Below, in pieces: positions 51,959 to 63,200 of a stretch of 64,000 nucleotides of DNA; the stretch's first letter is position 1; every line of letters begins with the position of its first letter. This DNA is from Pseudomonas sp. ACN8 (GTDB lineage Bacteria; Pseudomonadota; Gammaproteobacteria; Pseudomonadales; Pseudomonadaceae): contig NZ_MRCS01000005.1 in NCBI RefSeq assembly GCF_002303925.1, forward strand, positions 114,385 through 178,384, written 5' to 3'. The position numbers were made by a program, and so were the translations under genes. The notes under the pieces are model-generated. The model was not told the origin of the DNA. It did not search any database and saw only the letters and a list, made by a program, of their open reading frames with translations.

Positions 51959-52458
51959 TCGGAGCTGACCACAATCGCCACCCGGCGATTTTCGGTGCGG
52001 CCACTGGATGTGCTGTTGCTGGCCACCGGCACGCTGCTGCCCAGGCCACGCAGCTGGATGTTTTCCTGTTTCATGCCGACGGTGTTGAGCACTTTGGCCA
52101 CGCTTTTCGCCCGGCGCACGGACAGTTGCTCGTTGTAGGCCTCTTTGCCCGATGCGTCGGTGTGGCCATCGACCCGCACTCGATCGATTCCTACACCGAG
52201 CAGCGCCTTGCCGATGCGCTCGACGATTTCGGTGCTCTGTTTGTTCAGGCTGTCATCGTCGCTGCCGAACAACACCTTGCCGGACAAGCCGAAGGCCCAG
52301 CCATCGTCGGTCAGCTCGAAACCCTGCTGTTTCAGCACGGCGATTTGCGCCGGGGTCAGGCCTTTTGGCGGGGCGGTCTGGCAACCGGTCAGGCTCAGCA
52401 AGGCCACGAACAGTGTCATGGTGAAAAAACGCAGGGAACGCGGGTTGAATGTGAACAC
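51955..52458 (-). CDS. yfiB: OmpA-like lipoprotein YfiB
   Basis: A 167-aa outer-membrane lipoprotein. The lipobox is LSLTGC (Cys near residue 26), and the rest is an OmpA peptidoglycan-binding domain (VRVDGHTDASGKEAYNEQLS and ENIQLRGLGSS). In P. aeruginosa YfiB sequesters YfiR and so relieves inhibition of the diguanylate cyclase YfiN. It starts with GTG at 52458 behind AGGAG located within the end of yfiN; an ATG at 52419 is less likely as it shortens the signal peptide. Confidence 0.85.
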   Translation of the reverse strand: MFTFNPRSLRFFTMTLFVALLSLTGCQTAPPKGLTPAQIAVLKQQGFELTDDGWAFGLSGKVLFGSDDDSLNKQSTEIVERIGKALLGVGIDRVRVDGHTDASGKEAYNEQLSVRRAKSVAKVLNTVGMKQENIQLRGLGSSVPVASNSTSSGRTENRRVAIVVSSD

Positions 52459-52463
52459 GTAAA

Positions 52464-53732
52464 TCAGCTCCTGTTTTGAACATCGGCGGCAGGGTGCTCC
52501 GACCCTGCCGTGTACTGTGCGCCTCGGGACAGGCGCTTGGCCTGGTACATCGCGCCATCGGCGGCGTTGAGCAGGGCCCCCGGCGTTGCGCCATGATCCG
52601 GGTACACCGCGACGCCGATGCTGAGGGAGGTCAGTACCTGGGTACTGCCCGGCAATGGAATCGGTATGTCCATGCTGGCCAGAATCTTGTCGGCAATCCG
52701 TTCGGCGTCTTCGGTCTTGTGCAGCGGCGTCAGCAGCACGGCAAATTCATCGCCACCCAAGCGCGCCACCAGGTCGCCTTCGCGCAGTTGCGCCCGAACC
52801 CGATTGGCCACGGCCACCAGCACCGCATCACCCGCCGCATGGCCGAAACTGTCGTTGATCTCCTTGAAGCGATCGCTGTCGAGAAACAGCACCGCCACTC
52901 GCTCGCCAAGCTTGTTGGCGTTGCGCAGGGCGCGCATCAGGCGACCTTCGAAAAACGCCCGATTGGGCAACCCGGTGAGGCTGTCGTGGCTGGCCTGGTG
53001 AGCCAGGGATTCGTTTTCGCTTTGCAGGTGCGAGTGCCAGGCTTCGAGTTCATCGAGCAGGGCATTGAAGTCGTTGCCGAAGTCATCGAGTTCGGTAATG
53101 TCGGCAGGCGGTACGCGTTTGTCGAAGGTCCGATCACTGCGCGCGGCGTGGGCGACGGTGGCCAGGTTGCGCAGCGGCTTGATGATCCCGCGAAGTTGTC
53201 GGCGCGCCAAGAAGAGCGCAACCCAGGCACTGATGGCCGTGCACACCAGGATGCCCACCAGACCGCTGAGCAAAAAGCGCATCAGGTTGGCGCCGTGACC
53301 GGTGAGCCTGATGCTGCCGACTTCCCGCCCTTGGTGGGTGATCGGCATGCTCATGGGTTCTTCCAGAAACGCTTTGGCGATGTGCAATTCGAGATCGGAC
53401 ACCCAACCGGTTTCCGGTCGTTGCCAGCGGGCCAGCAACTGGCCCTGCTGGTCAAACACCTGGGCGTCGGCCACCTCTTCGTTGGCGGCAATCAACGCCA
53501 GCGCTTCGGTGGTGGCGGGTTTGTCGTTGAACACCACCGCGGCTTCCACGGTGTAGCTGATCGAGCGCGCGATCAGGTGCAGGTTGTGATCGGCGTACAC
53601 GCGCAAGGCCAGCACGCCGAGCAACGTCAGTGAAACACTGGCCATGGCAACGCCCACCAGCGCAACGAGCAAATTGCCGCGACCGATGACCGAATGCAAA
53701 GTCGGGCGGCTTCCCGGTTTCAGTAGCTTCAT
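52464..53732 (-). CDS. yfiN: Diguanylate cyclase YfiN (TpbB)
   Basis: A 422-aa inner-membrane enzyme that makes c-di-GMP. It has a first span (about residues 22-44), a periplasmic CHASE8-type domain to about 150, a second span, a HAMP domain (RRQLRGIIKPLRNLATVAHA), and a GGDEF domain. The active-site motif is intact (RLGGDEFAVL) and an RxxD inhibitory site precedes it by five residues (REGD). YfiR normally holds it off. It starts by a 4-bp ATGA overlap with yfiR. Confidence 0.9.
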   Translation of the reverse strand: MKLLKPGSRPTLHSVIGRGNLLVALVGVAMASVSLTLLGVLALRVYADHNLHLIARSISYTVEAAVVFNDKPATTEALALIAANEEVADAQVFDQQGQLLARWQRPETGWVSDLELHIAKAFLEEPMSMPITHQGREVGSIRLTGHGANLMRFLLSGLVGILVCTAISAWVALFLARRQLRGIIKPLRNLATVAHAARSDRTFDKRVPPADITELDDFGNDFNALLDELEAWHSHLQSENESLAHQASHDSLTGLPNRAFFEGRLMRALRNANKLGERVAVLFLDSDRFKEINDSFGHAAGDAVLVAVANRVRAQLREGDLVARLGGDEFAVLLTPLHKTEDAERIADKILASMDIPIPLPGSTQVLTSLSIGVAVYPDHGATPGALLNAADGAMYQAKRLSRGAQYTAGSEHPAADVQNRS

Positions 53733-54304
53733 GGCGCCGCCGGCTTGCGACGGGAGAGTTGCAACACGCTCGGATGAATGCGCACGCCGCTGCGGGCGAC
53801 AGAGTCGAGATTGACCTCGAACGACACCTGCTCGTCGCTGACCCGCAAGCAAAACAGGCTGCCGACGGTGCATTGCTCATCGCTCTCACTGATGCTCAAC
53901 ACCGGATGTCCGATCAATGCGGCAAACAATCGGCTGCGTTCTACGCCAGTCAGCTTGCCGATATAAACCGCATCGCAGTCACTGACAATCGATGGGTTGT
54001 CGGCCAACAAACGTTGCACCGTGACAGGTCGACCCGTCGCCTGGGTCGTGCCCTTGACCAGGTCGTCGGTGTATTCGGTGGGGCCAACCAGGCACAAGCG
54101 CAGCAGCAAAGGCTCGACGGGCCAGCGGGCATAGCTGAGGATTCCGAGAACCACCTGGGTAACTGCTTTGGCGCGTTGGTCCGCCATGCCCACCGGGGCT
54201 TGCGATTGAGCGAAAGCGACGCTGGCCAGCAGACAGAGAAGGATGGCCAGCAGCGCTTTTTTACAGCCAACGACGCGCTCTGTCGTCCTGACAGCCACCT
54301 TCAT
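53729..54304 (-). CDS. yfiR: Periplasmic inhibitor YfiR
   Basis: A 191-aa exported protein of the YfiR family (DUF4154), which binds YfiN in the periplasm and blocks its cyclase activity under oxidising conditions. A signal peptide ends near ASVAFA. The YfiR fold begins ADQRAKAVTQVVLGILSYAR, and the Cys residues (VSDCDAVYIG, EQCTVGSLFCL) could form the regulatory disulphides. I chose the ATG at 54304 for the signal peptide; the ribosome site is weak. It is the first gene of the yfiR-yfiN-yfiB operon. Confidence 0.85.
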   Translation of the reverse strand: MKVAVRTTERVVGCKKALLAILLCLLASVAFAQSQAPVGMADQRAKAVTQVVLGILSYARWPVEPLLLRLCLVGPTEYTDDLVKGTTQATGRPVTVQRLLADNPSIVSDCDAVYIGKLTGVERSRLFAALIGHPVLSISESDEQCTVGSLFCLRVSDEQVSFEVNLDSVARSGVRIHPSVLQLSRRKPAAP

Positions 54305-54422
54305 GCAGGGATACTCTTGGATCGTAGCGAAATGATGCCGCAACGATAGCACAGCAACGAAATGCCAGCGAGGCCACGTACTACGTAGCCTCGGGCAATT
54401 TCCTACAACTGTTACTGACCTT

Positions 54423-56525
54423 TCAGCCTGCCGGCTCGCTGCCGTCCTTGAGCTCCAGCATCAGCCCGCTCAAGCGTTTGACCCGGCGTTTCACCGCCTC
54501 TTCAAACACGCCCGCACGAGACTCGATCAAGGTGAACCAGTCCTTGGCCCGGGTAATGCCGGTGTAGATCAGTTCCTTGGTGAGTACCGGATTCAAGGCA
54601 TCGGGAAGAATCAACGCGGTATGCGCGAATTCCGAGCCCTGGGATTTATGCACGGTCATGGCGTACACGGTTTCGACATCATTCAGGCGACTGGGCAGGA
54701 CAAATCGCACGCCACCCCGGCCATCATTGCGTGGGAATGCCACGCGCAAAACCTGTTTTCCGTGCCCTTCCTGTTCCGGGAGCTTGAGGGCAATGCCGAT
54801 ATCGCCGTTCATCAAACCCAGCCCGTAATCGTTGCGGGTCATCAGCACAGGGCGACCTTCGTACCACTGCTGGTCGCTGTCGATCAGGCGCGCCCTGAGC
54901 AATGCCTCCGTCACCCGCTGGTTCAAGCCCTCGACACCCCACGGCCCCTTGCGCACGGCACATAACAACTGGAACGCGTCGAAGGCCTGCAGCACTTGTC
55001 GAGCCCAATCAATCCAGCGCGAATCTTCCAGCGGGCTGTCCAGTGGCGGCCGCTGATTGCGCAGCACGCTCAGGTAATGTCGATAACCCTGCGGCCCCTC
55101 ACCATGGCCATCTAGAAGCAAGCGCTCCAGGGCCCGATCCTGCTCCCCCTTGAGGGCCAGGCAATACACATCGTCATGGCTTCGCGCCGACAACAACTTG
55201 CGGGCTTCTTCGGGTTGCTGCTGGTTGACCCAGCGAGCCAGTTGGCCAATGCCGCTGCCTTCACCGAATCGCCGGGAATGACGCAACATCACGACCTGTT
55301 GAGCCAATGGATGAGTGCCCTGGGCGTCCTCCTGCAACCCGCTGGCCTGCAGGCTTTCGCCACTGACGGTTTCCAGCCACTGGCGGGTCTGCGGGCTGTA
55401 CCAGCCAGCCTCCGCATCGCGACACAGGTCCCCCAAAACCGCACCTGCTTCTACCGACGCCAATTGGTCCTTGTCCCCCAACAGCACGAGGCGCGCATGG
55501 GCCGGCAAGGCATCGAGCAGGTTGGCCATCATTTCCAGGTCGATCATCGAGGCCTCGTCCACCACCAACACATCCAGCGGCAGGCGATTGCCGGCGTGAT
55601 GGCGGAAATGACGAGTCCCGGGCCGGCTGCCGAGCAGGCGGTGAACGGTGGTGACGTCGGAGGGGATCTTTTCCCGAACGCCCTCTGTGACCTTCAAGGT
55701 CTGGACTTGCTGGCTGATGGATTCTGTCAGACGCGCCGCGGCCTTGCCGGTCGGTGCGGCGAGGCGAATGCGCAGGGGCATGCCGGCATCGACCGCTGGC
55801 GCCTGGAGCAATGCCAGCAAGCGCACGACGGTGGTGGTCTTGCCGGTTCCCGGCCCCCCCGTGACGATGCTGAAGGCGCTGCGCGTCGCCAGGGCGCAGG
55901 CCAGCTTCTGCCAGTCGATCACTTCACCCGGCCGGGCAGGGCCAAACAACCCGGTGAGGCGCTGGAGCAAGTCATTCGGCGTGGATTCGTGTTCCGTCAG
56001 GCGCTCGCGTAGCGAGAGGTCGATCCGCCGCTCGTACGCCCAATAGCGACGCAGGTACAAGCGTTTGCCCGATAGAACCAAAGGCCGGTCGCGCACGCTG
56101 TCACGACTGTCAGCGGCCAGTGCGACCAGATTGCTGGCGGCCAGCACCTTGCACCAATGAGCGCCGTCCAGCGATCCCAGCAGCTGCGAGGGCAACAGCA
56201 TCGCGCCGCCCTGCACGTCACCTTCGGGTGGCAGCGACAGGGCGAAGTCCGGTTCTTTCAGCGTCTCGAACAGGTCGAGGCAGACATGCCCATGGCCCAA
56301 CTGGTGGCTGGTCAGCGCAGCCGCCAGCAACACCAGTGGATCGTCTTCCGGTGCCAGTTCATGCAGAAACGCCACAAAAGCTTTGTCCAGCGCGCGCAAC
56401 CAGCCACGCTCGACCCAACGCGAGAGCAACAACAGCAAGTCGTCGGCACGACTCAGTGGTGCCAGATCGGCCAGGCTTTCGGCGGCCAGCGATGTGGGCA
56501 GCAAATCGGCGAATGTGCGACTCAT
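54423..56525 (-). CDS. recD: Exodeoxyribonuclease V alpha subunit RecD
   Basis: A 700-aa helicase subunit of RecBCD, the 5'-to-3' motor. The Walker A motif is IVTGGPGTGKTTTVVRLLAL (about residue 218), DEAS motif II is in VLVVDEASMIDLEMMANLLD, and the C-terminal GSEFAHTALILPDALNPVLT completes the superfamily-1B core. Its ATG overlaps the recB stop by 4 bp (ATGA). A terminator is not obvious before yfiR. Confidence 0.95.
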   Translation of the reverse strand: MSRTFADLLPTSLAAESLADLAPLSRADDLLLLLSRWVERGWLRALDKAFVAFLHELAPEDDPLVLLAAALTSHQLGHGHVCLDLFETLKEPDFALSLPPEGDVQGGAMLLPSQLLGSLDGAHWCKVLAASNLVALAADSRDSVRDRPLVLSGKRLYLRRYWAYERRIDLSLRERLTEHESTPNDLLQRLTGLFGPARPGEVIDWQKLACALATRSAFSIVTGGPGTGKTTTVVRLLALLQAPAVDAGMPLRIRLAAPTGKAAARLTESISQQVQTLKVTEGVREKIPSDVTTVHRLLGSRPGTRHFRHHAGNRLPLDVLVVDEASMIDLEMMANLLDALPAHARLVLLGDKDQLASVEAGAVLGDLCRDAEAGWYSPQTRQWLETVSGESLQASGLQEDAQGTHPLAQQVVMLRHSRRFGEGSGIGQLARWVNQQQPEEARKLLSARSHDDVYCLALKGEQDRALERLLLDGHGEGPQGYRHYLSVLRNQRPPLDSPLEDSRWIDWARQVLQAFDAFQLLCAVRKGPWGVEGLNQRVTEALLRARLIDSDQQWYEGRPVLMTRNDYGLGLMNGDIGIALKLPEQEGHGKQVLRVAFPRNDGRGGVRFVLPSRLNDVETVYAMTVHKSQGSEFAHTALILPDALNPVLTKELIYTGITRAKDWFTLIESRAGVFEEAVKRRVKRLSGLMLELKDGSEPAG

Positions 56526-59500
56526 AACAGTACTCCCTGTTCCCAGGCGGGCTCGGCCTTGGGCTCTGGCTTGCCCTGGAACAGCCTGTCCAGACGCTCG
56601 ATCAGTTCTCTTGGCGGCCGGGCGAAAAACACACCCTGGCTGGCCGCACGCGTGCCGCGCAAAAACAGGTACAACGCACCGCCTACATGCCGGTCGTAGT
56701 CGTAATCGGCGAGCCGTGCCTTGAGCTGGCGATGCAGGGCCAACAGGTACAACACGTATTGCAGGTCATAACGGTTGTCGAGAATCGATTGTTCCATGGC
56801 CTGCGCGGTGTAGGCCGCATCATCGACGCCGAGCCAGTTGGATTTGTAGTCAGCCACGTAATAGCGGCCGTCATGTTCGAACGTCAGGTCGATGAAGCCC
56901 TTGAACATGCCGTTGAGCAACACCGGTTCGGCGGCGACCCGTGCCACGCCGTTGTGAGTGTATTGGCACACCAGCGCATCGAGTTTGAGCACATCCACCT
57001 TATGGCTGGCGAACCAGAACTCCATCTCGACCTGATACTGCGTCAACTGGCCGAATATCACCGGTGCCTGACCGCCGCCCAGTTGCAGCGGCGACTTGAG
57101 CAGATGCTGCAACCAGTCACTCAAGGTGCTGATCCAACCCTCCCAGCCTCGACGGTTGCAGCGACGGGCAATGGCGTCGATCACCTCTTGTGGTGCCGCA
57201 GCAAAACCCTCGTCCCCCGCCCATTCGAGCAAGCCATGGAGGAAGGTGCCGGGGTTCGGGCCGCGCGGAAAGCGATGGATATCGCCGCCACCGGCCACCA
57301 CTTCCCTAGGGGTCTGCGGGTCGAGGCGTTCGTCGTCGAACAGTTTTTGCGCCTGCGGGCTCTCCGGCGCCTCATCCGTGCCGACACTCAGGGTGTCGCC
57401 AATGCGCAGCGCGCTGTAGGAAGCGATCCACCAGTTTTCACTGGCCTTGCGTTTCGGAACCAGCGGAACCAACAGCGTCGCGTCGTTTTGCGGTGGCTGG
57501 TAATGCACTGTTGTCGCTTCAGGCATCTCGGCACAGGCCAGCGCCGGGCAGTCCTGTTGCAGGTCCCGCAACCAAAGCTGCAACGCCGGGGAGTCGGCCA
57601 ATGGCGCACCGCCGCCCAGCAGATAACCCAATGCCGACAGATGCAGCACCGAGCCATTGTTGTTGCCGCGCTTGAGGTCGGCCACTCCCAGCCAGCAGGC
57701 GTGTTGCGCCCGGGTCAGGGCGACATAGAGCAAGCGCAGATCCTCGGCCAGACGCTCATCGTCAGCCAGGGCAATCAACTCTGCCGTCGGCTTCAAGGTG
57801 ACCTGGGCATTGCCGGATTCATCGTGGTAGTGCAGCGGCAGGCGGCTGCCATCCACCGGTTTCGCCGAGCAAATGAACGGCAGGAACACCAAGGGATATT
57901 CAAGGCCCTTGGACTTGTGAATGGTCACGACCTTGACCAATTGCTCATCACTTTCCAGACGCAGGATCTGCTCTTCGCCAGCCTGCCCGGACAACGCCAG
58001 ATGCTCGGACAAATGCCGGATCAGGGCTTGTTCGCCATCAAGTTCGGCGGCGGCTTGTTGCAGCAGTTCGAAAAGGTGCAGAAGGTTGGTCAAGACGCGC
58101 TCGCCGTCACTGCGGGCGATCAACGCCTGGGGCAAACGGAAGTCGTGCAGCAGGCGGCGCAGCATCGGCAGTACGCCCTGTTTGCGCCAGACTTCGCGAT
58201 AGCCACGGAACTGCATGACCCGGGATTCCCAGGCCAACTCGTCCTGATTCAGACGCTCAAGTTCCGTCAATGACAGGTTCAACGTGATGCTGGCCAACGC
58301 GGCCCGCAACGGACGCTCGACATCTGGCTCGGCGCAGGCCTTGAGCCAGGTCAGTACGTCATGCGCCTCCTGGGCGGCGAACACCGAGTCCTTGTCCGAC
58401 AGGTAAACACTGCGCACGCCACGGGCGGCCAATTGCGCACGAACCGCCTGCGCCTCCTTGCCGTCGCGTACCAGGATGGCGATGTCCGCCGGCAGCAGGC
58501 CTCTGAAGGCTTTGCCGTCCTGGGTGAACCCCGCTTGCCCCTGCTGCCCGCCATTGAGCAATGCCGTGATTTCACTGGCGCAGGCAGCCGCCAGATGTTG
58601 CCGGTACACCGCACCGGACAACGCTTGTTCGGCCGGCAAGTGCCAGATGTTCAAGGCCGGGATTGCCTGGTCATTGATGCGCAAGACTTCTTTGCGACCC
58701 TGGGAGGCCACTGGCGTGAACGGCACCGGGTTGTCGCCACTCTTCTGCCGAAAGAGGAAAGCGCCGCGCCCTGACTCCCGGGCTTCGGCGCGCTCGAACA
58801 CATGGTTCACTGCGTTGACCATGCCGTGGCTCGAGCGGAAGTTGGTGCCCAGGGTGTGCAAGCGGCCGGTGGTGGCCTGGCGGGCGCGCAGGTAGGTATG
58901 GATGTCGGCACCGCGAAAAGCGTAGATCGCCTGTTTCGGATCGCCGATCAGGAACAGACCGCACTCGGGGCTGTTCTCTTCAATGCGGTAGATGCTCTCG
59001 AAGATCCGGTATTGCACCGGGTCGGTGTCCTGGAACTCATCGATCAGGGCGACCGGAAACTGTTCACGGATCAGGGTTGCCAGCCGCTCGCCGCCATCGG
59101 ATTGCAAGGCTGCATCAAGGCGCAGCAACATGTCGTCGAAACCCATTTCCGCGCGGCGGCGTTTCTCTTCCTCGAATCGCGCCCCGACCCAGCGGGCCGC
59201 ATGTTGCAGTACGGCGGCATCAGGCGTTGGCAACCCATCGAGACAGACCTTGAGGCCGGCCATCGCATCGAGCCCCGGATGTCGAGGCGCCTCACCTTTC
59301 CAGGCTTCAGCCATGCCATCCGGGGTCAGGCGAGTGAAGCCGGTGCCGATATCCAGTTGCTCAAGGGATTCGTCCTCGGCCCAGGCTTTGATCTTTTCAA
59401 ACCAGGCCTCGAAATAGCGTGCCTGCATCTTGCGACCGTCGACAGCCTTGGTCGCAACGCCCTGGTGACAGATGACAAGCAACTCGTCCGCCCACTGCAG

Positions 59501-60211
59501 CCAGGGCTTCTTGAGCTCGATCAGCGCCGCCCGTCGCTCTTGCAGGCATTGCGAAATCACTTCGGCGGGTTCCTTCCCTTCATTCGTATCCCGCTCGCTG
59601 GCGAACAGCGCACGAATCCGCGGCAGCAGCGCCGCCGGCCCTCCCCAATTGCTGCGCACCCAATTCAAGGCGTCACCTTGCATCGGGTAACAGAACAGCC
59701 GCCAGTAATCGCGCAGGACTTCCCCCAGCAAGTCGCTGTGGTCGGTTTCCAGGGTCTGGGTAAACAGGCTGCCGCTGTCGAACGCGTGCTCGCGCAACAT
59801 GCGCTGGCACCAACTGTGAATGGTCGACACCGCTGCCTCGTCCATCCACTGGGCGGCGATATCCAGGCGGTTTGCGCAGCCGGGCCATTGCTCGGGCAAG
59901 TACTGACCACGCAACTCGGCAATCAGGCTGTCGGGGGCCGGGGTTTCATCGCGGAAATAGCGTGCGGCCTCGGCGAGCCGTGTGCGGATGCGTTCGCGCA
60001 GCTCTTTGGTCGCGGCGTCGGTGAACGTCACGACGAGGATCTGCGGCGGCAACAGCTCACGTCCGAAGCCACTGTCCTCCCCGCCGTTGCCAAGCACCAG
60101 ACGCAGGTACAACGCGGAAATGGTGAACGTCTTGCCGGTCCCGGCGCTGGCTTCGATCAGTTGACTGCCGCGCAGCGGGAATGCCAGGGCCAGAGGTGTC
60201 TTCGTGCTCAT
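56522..60211 (-). CDS. recB: Exodeoxyribonuclease V beta subunit RecB
   Basis: A 1229-aa helicase-nuclease, the 3'-to-5' motor and nuclease of RecBCD. Walker A is IEASAGTGKTFTISALYLRL (about residues 17-24). UvrD-type motifs follow (ALIDEFQDTDPVQYRIFESI and VVTIHKSKGLEYPLVFLPFI). The C-terminal nuclease is seen in KGFIDLTFEHDGRYYVADYK with the catalytic Asp-Tyr-Lys. The ATG overlaps the recC stop by one base (TGATG). Confidence 0.95.
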   Translation of the reverse strand: MSTKTPLALAFPLRGSQLIEASAGTGKTFTISALYLRLVLGNGGEDSGFGRELLPPQILVVTFTDAATKELRERIRTRLAEAARYFRDETPAPDSLIAELRGQYLPEQWPGCANRLDIAAQWMDEAAVSTIHSWCQRMLREHAFDSGSLFTQTLETDHSDLLGEVLRDYWRLFCYPMQGDALNWVRSNWGGPAALLPRIRALFASERDTNEGKEPAEVISQCLQERRAALIELKKPWLQWADELLVICHQGVATKAVDGRKMQARYFEAWFEKIKAWAEDESLEQLDIGTGFTRLTPDGMAEAWKGEAPRHPGLDAMAGLKVCLDGLPTPDAAVLQHAARWVGARFEEEKRRRAEMGFDDMLLRLDAALQSDGGERLATLIREQFPVALIDEFQDTDPVQYRIFESIYRIEENSPECGLFLIGDPKQAIYAFRGADIHTYLRARQATTGRLHTLGTNFRSSHGMVNAVNHVFERAEARESGRGAFLFRQKSGDNPVPFTPVASQGRKEVLRINDQAIPALNIWHLPAEQALSGAVYRQHLAAACASEITALLNGGQQGQAGFTQDGKAFRGLLPADIAILVRDGKEAQAVRAQLAARGVRSVYLSDKDSVFAAQEAHDVLTWLKACAEPDVERPLRAALASITLNLSLTELERLNQDELAWESRVMQFRGYREVWRKQGVLPMLRRLLHDFRLPQALIARSDGERVLTNLLHLFELLQQAAAELDGEQALIRHLSEHLALSGQAGEEQILRLESDEQLVKVVTIHKSKGLEYPLVFLPFICSAKPVDGSRLPLHYHDESGNAQVTLKPTAELIALADDERLAEDLRLLYVALTRAQHACWLGVADLKRGNNNGSVLHLSALGYLLGGGAPLADSPALQLWLRDLQQDCPALACAEMPEATTVHYQPPQNDATLLVPLVPKRKASENWWIASYSALRIGDTLSVGTDEAPESPQAQKLFDDERLDPQTPREVVAGGGDIHRFPRGPNPGTFLHGLLEWAGDEGFAAAPQEVIDAIARRCNRRGWEGWISTLSDWLQHLLKSPLQLGGGQAPVIFGQLTQYQVEMEFWFASHKVDVLKLDALVCQYTHNGVARVAAEPVLLNGMFKGFIDLTFEHDGRYYVADYKSNWLGVDDAAYTAQAMEQSILDNRYDLQYVLYLLALHRQLKARLADYDYDRHVGGALYLFLRGTRAASQGVFFARPPRELIERLDRLFQGKPEPKAEPAWEQGVLL

Positions 60212-63200
60212 CAGCGCGACTCCTCGCTGGACAGTGAACGCCAGGGAGCTTCAAGAAGCGGGCGATAGAGCGCGTCACACCACTGGGGGAACGTCTCGTC
60301 GGCGATCAAGGCATCGTAATCGGCGAATTGGCGAGCGAGTGCCGGGCTTTCGCGACGCTCTCCGTCCGTCGTCTGCCCATCCCCTTCATAGGCCTTGCGC
60401 GCAGCGGCCTCGGCTTTGACCGGGTCGGTTTGCCCCAGCCACGCGAAGGCTGTCTTGACTGCGATCGGCAGAGGCTGGCGCATCCCCGACTGCCAGGCCA
60501 TCAACAGGTCAGCGAGAATTTTCCGCGCCGTGGACTGCTCCAGCGGACCGAGCAACAGGCTGTCGTCGCTGGCCACCAATGCGGTGGTCAGCGCCATGCC
60601 ACTGGCACAAGCCATCAGATGATTGACCCACGGGCGTGTCAGACGATGCCATTTGCGCGACTTGATCGAGCCGATACTGTTGGGGATCGTTGTGACAGAC
60701 AACAAACCACCATCAGCACGCTGATGCAGGCCGCTGAGCCAGCCCTCGATGTGCAGGCCCTGCAACTCAATACTGACGGGCAACGCGCTGCTGAGCGGTG
60801 TTGGCCACAACGCCAGGAGCTGTTGGTGGCGTTGCAGCAAGTCAGGCAATGGCTCGATCAACTCCCGTTGCAGGCACTCACCGAATCCGGCCATGGGCAG
60901 CAGCCCGCTGTTCTGCAACCGTTTCGCCTGATCTTCCAGTGCCTGTCCGGTATTTGCCGGAGCCGCCAACGCCGCTTCGAGCAAACGGTCGCTGAGGCTG
61001 TAACGCTGCAACGCATCCAGGACAAAGGGCTCTTCATCGGCCAACGGCACTTCAGCCGCCTCGAAGAAGACCTTCAGTCGCTGGCTGAAAAAGTGCCGTA
61101 CCGGATTGCGCAGGAAATCCTGCACCTGACCGAGACTCAGTGGTTCGTCCTGAACGTGGGGCGCGAGCACTTCGGTGCTTGGCTGCTGCTCTGCCGCCTG
61201 ATGAAGCACCTGCCATTCGCTGGCGTAGCTGAACGACTCATCCCCGTCGTGAAAGTAGCGAGCGCTGAAGGGTTGCAACGGATGTTCCCGGGTCATGGCT
61301 TCCAGCAGATCCTCGTCGCCTTGCAGCAATCGCCAACCACTGGCCAGGTGATCACGCAACTGGCCAATCAGCACCGAGGCAGGCCGCTCGCTGTTATCGC
61401 GGATGCTGCGGCCCACCCAACTGATGTAGAGCTGGTCCCTTGCCGACAGCAAGGCTTCCAGTAGCAGGTAGCGATCGTCTTCGCGCCGGGAGCGGTCACC
61501 CGGACGGTAATCACTGCCCATCAGGTCGAAATCCAGCGGCGGCTGCGCGCGCGGATAATCGCCGTCATTCATGCCCAACAGGCACACCAGTTTGAACGGG
61601 ATGGCGCGCATGGGCATCAAGGTGCAGAAGTTGACCGCTCCGGCCAGAAAACGCTGGGAGAGACGGCCCTGATCCAGACCTGCAAGCCAGGCTTCACGGA
61701 CGACGGTCAGCGGCAACTCGTCCTGCAACCCGACGGATTCGCAGGTCTCGAGCCAGGTCTCACGCAGCTCTTCGAGCTGGGCCAGCAAGTAGTCATCGTG
61801 TTCGTTACCGGCAAGGAAGAACAACTGCACCAACGCCTGCAAGCGCAAGCCCCATTGCCCCGGCGATGCAGGCTGAGAGAGTTCGTGATGAGCCACTTCC
61901 AGCGCGTCGAGCAAGGCAACCAGCGGACCGATGAGCGCAGCGTCCAGACCACCGATCTCGTCGTAGGGTTCGATGCCCTCATAAGCATCGGCGCTGCCAA
62001 CGGCATAACCGAGCAACATCCGTCGCAAGCCGAAACGCCAGCTGTTTTGCTCCAGCTCTTTGGGCAGCCCGAGCCCGGCACGTTGCTCGGCATTCATGCC
62101 CCAGCGAATGCCGGCACCTTCGATCCAGCGGTGCAGCGTCGGCAGGTCACGCTCCTCGACAGCAAAACGGGCGCGCAGTGCGGGGACGTCCAGCAGATCG
62201 AGAATCTCACTGACGGGGAATCGGCTGTCAGGCAGCTTGAGCAGGTGCTCGACCGCAATCAGCAATGGATCACGACCACGCTGGCCCTGGTCAGCCAGGG
62301 TAAACGGAATGAAGCGCGGGTCCTGGCGGTCAAGCTGGCCAAAAACGGCACGAATATGCGGTGCATAGCTATCGATGTCCGGGACCATCACGATGATGTC
62401 CCTGGGTCGCAGTGTCGGATCGGCACTGAAGCGCGCGAGCAGTTGATCGTGGAGGATCTCGACTTCTCGCTGGGCGCTATGGGCGATGTGAAAACGGATC
62501 GATTCGTCCGTCTGTAGATCGATGGCCGGCCAGCGTTCCCGAGTCTCGTTGAGGGGCCGCAGTTCGAGGATGTCGTCCTGCAACTGGTTGAGCACGTTCA
62601 GCGGCTGACCGTCATTGAACAGGTCGATGCGTCCGTCGCGGAATGCCGAACGATAGCTGCTGGGATCGTCATAACTGTCGAGCAGGTTGATGTAGTCCCG
62701 CCCCTGCTTGCCCCAGGCAGCCAGCAGCGGGTGGGCATGCTGGTGCAGGGTTTGCGGATCGATCACTACCGGCGTGCCGCTCTTGCGAGCTTGACGCTTG
62801 TATTGATGCCGCAACAGGTCTTTATCGGCGACGATGTCCGCCCAATGGTGACGACACGGGTTGTGTACACACAGCAGGACCTGGCTGAACCGTGCCAGTC
62901 CCGCCAGTGCTTCCAGGGCTTGGGCAGGCAGGGAAGAAATCCCGAAAACGATCACTCGCGAGGGTAATCCCTTGGGAGCTGTTTCGAGGTTATTGATGCG
63001 TTCGACAAATCGCTGATGGACGCCGGCACGACTTTGCGCCATGCCTTCTTCTCCCACATCCAGCAAGAGTGCGCGCCATAACTCTGCCTGCCAGCAATTG
63101 GCCGGGGTCAGGGGTTTGGCTTCGCCCCTGGCAGTTCTGGTTTGATGGCGACCTTGCGCCCAGTCTTCGAGCCAGTCAGCTCGATACACCTGATATTGGT

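Noticed and set aside
58802..60268. A 488-codon plus-strand frame inside recB.
   Set aside because: Antisense shadow of the RecB N-terminal helicase coding region; no ribosome site and no family match.
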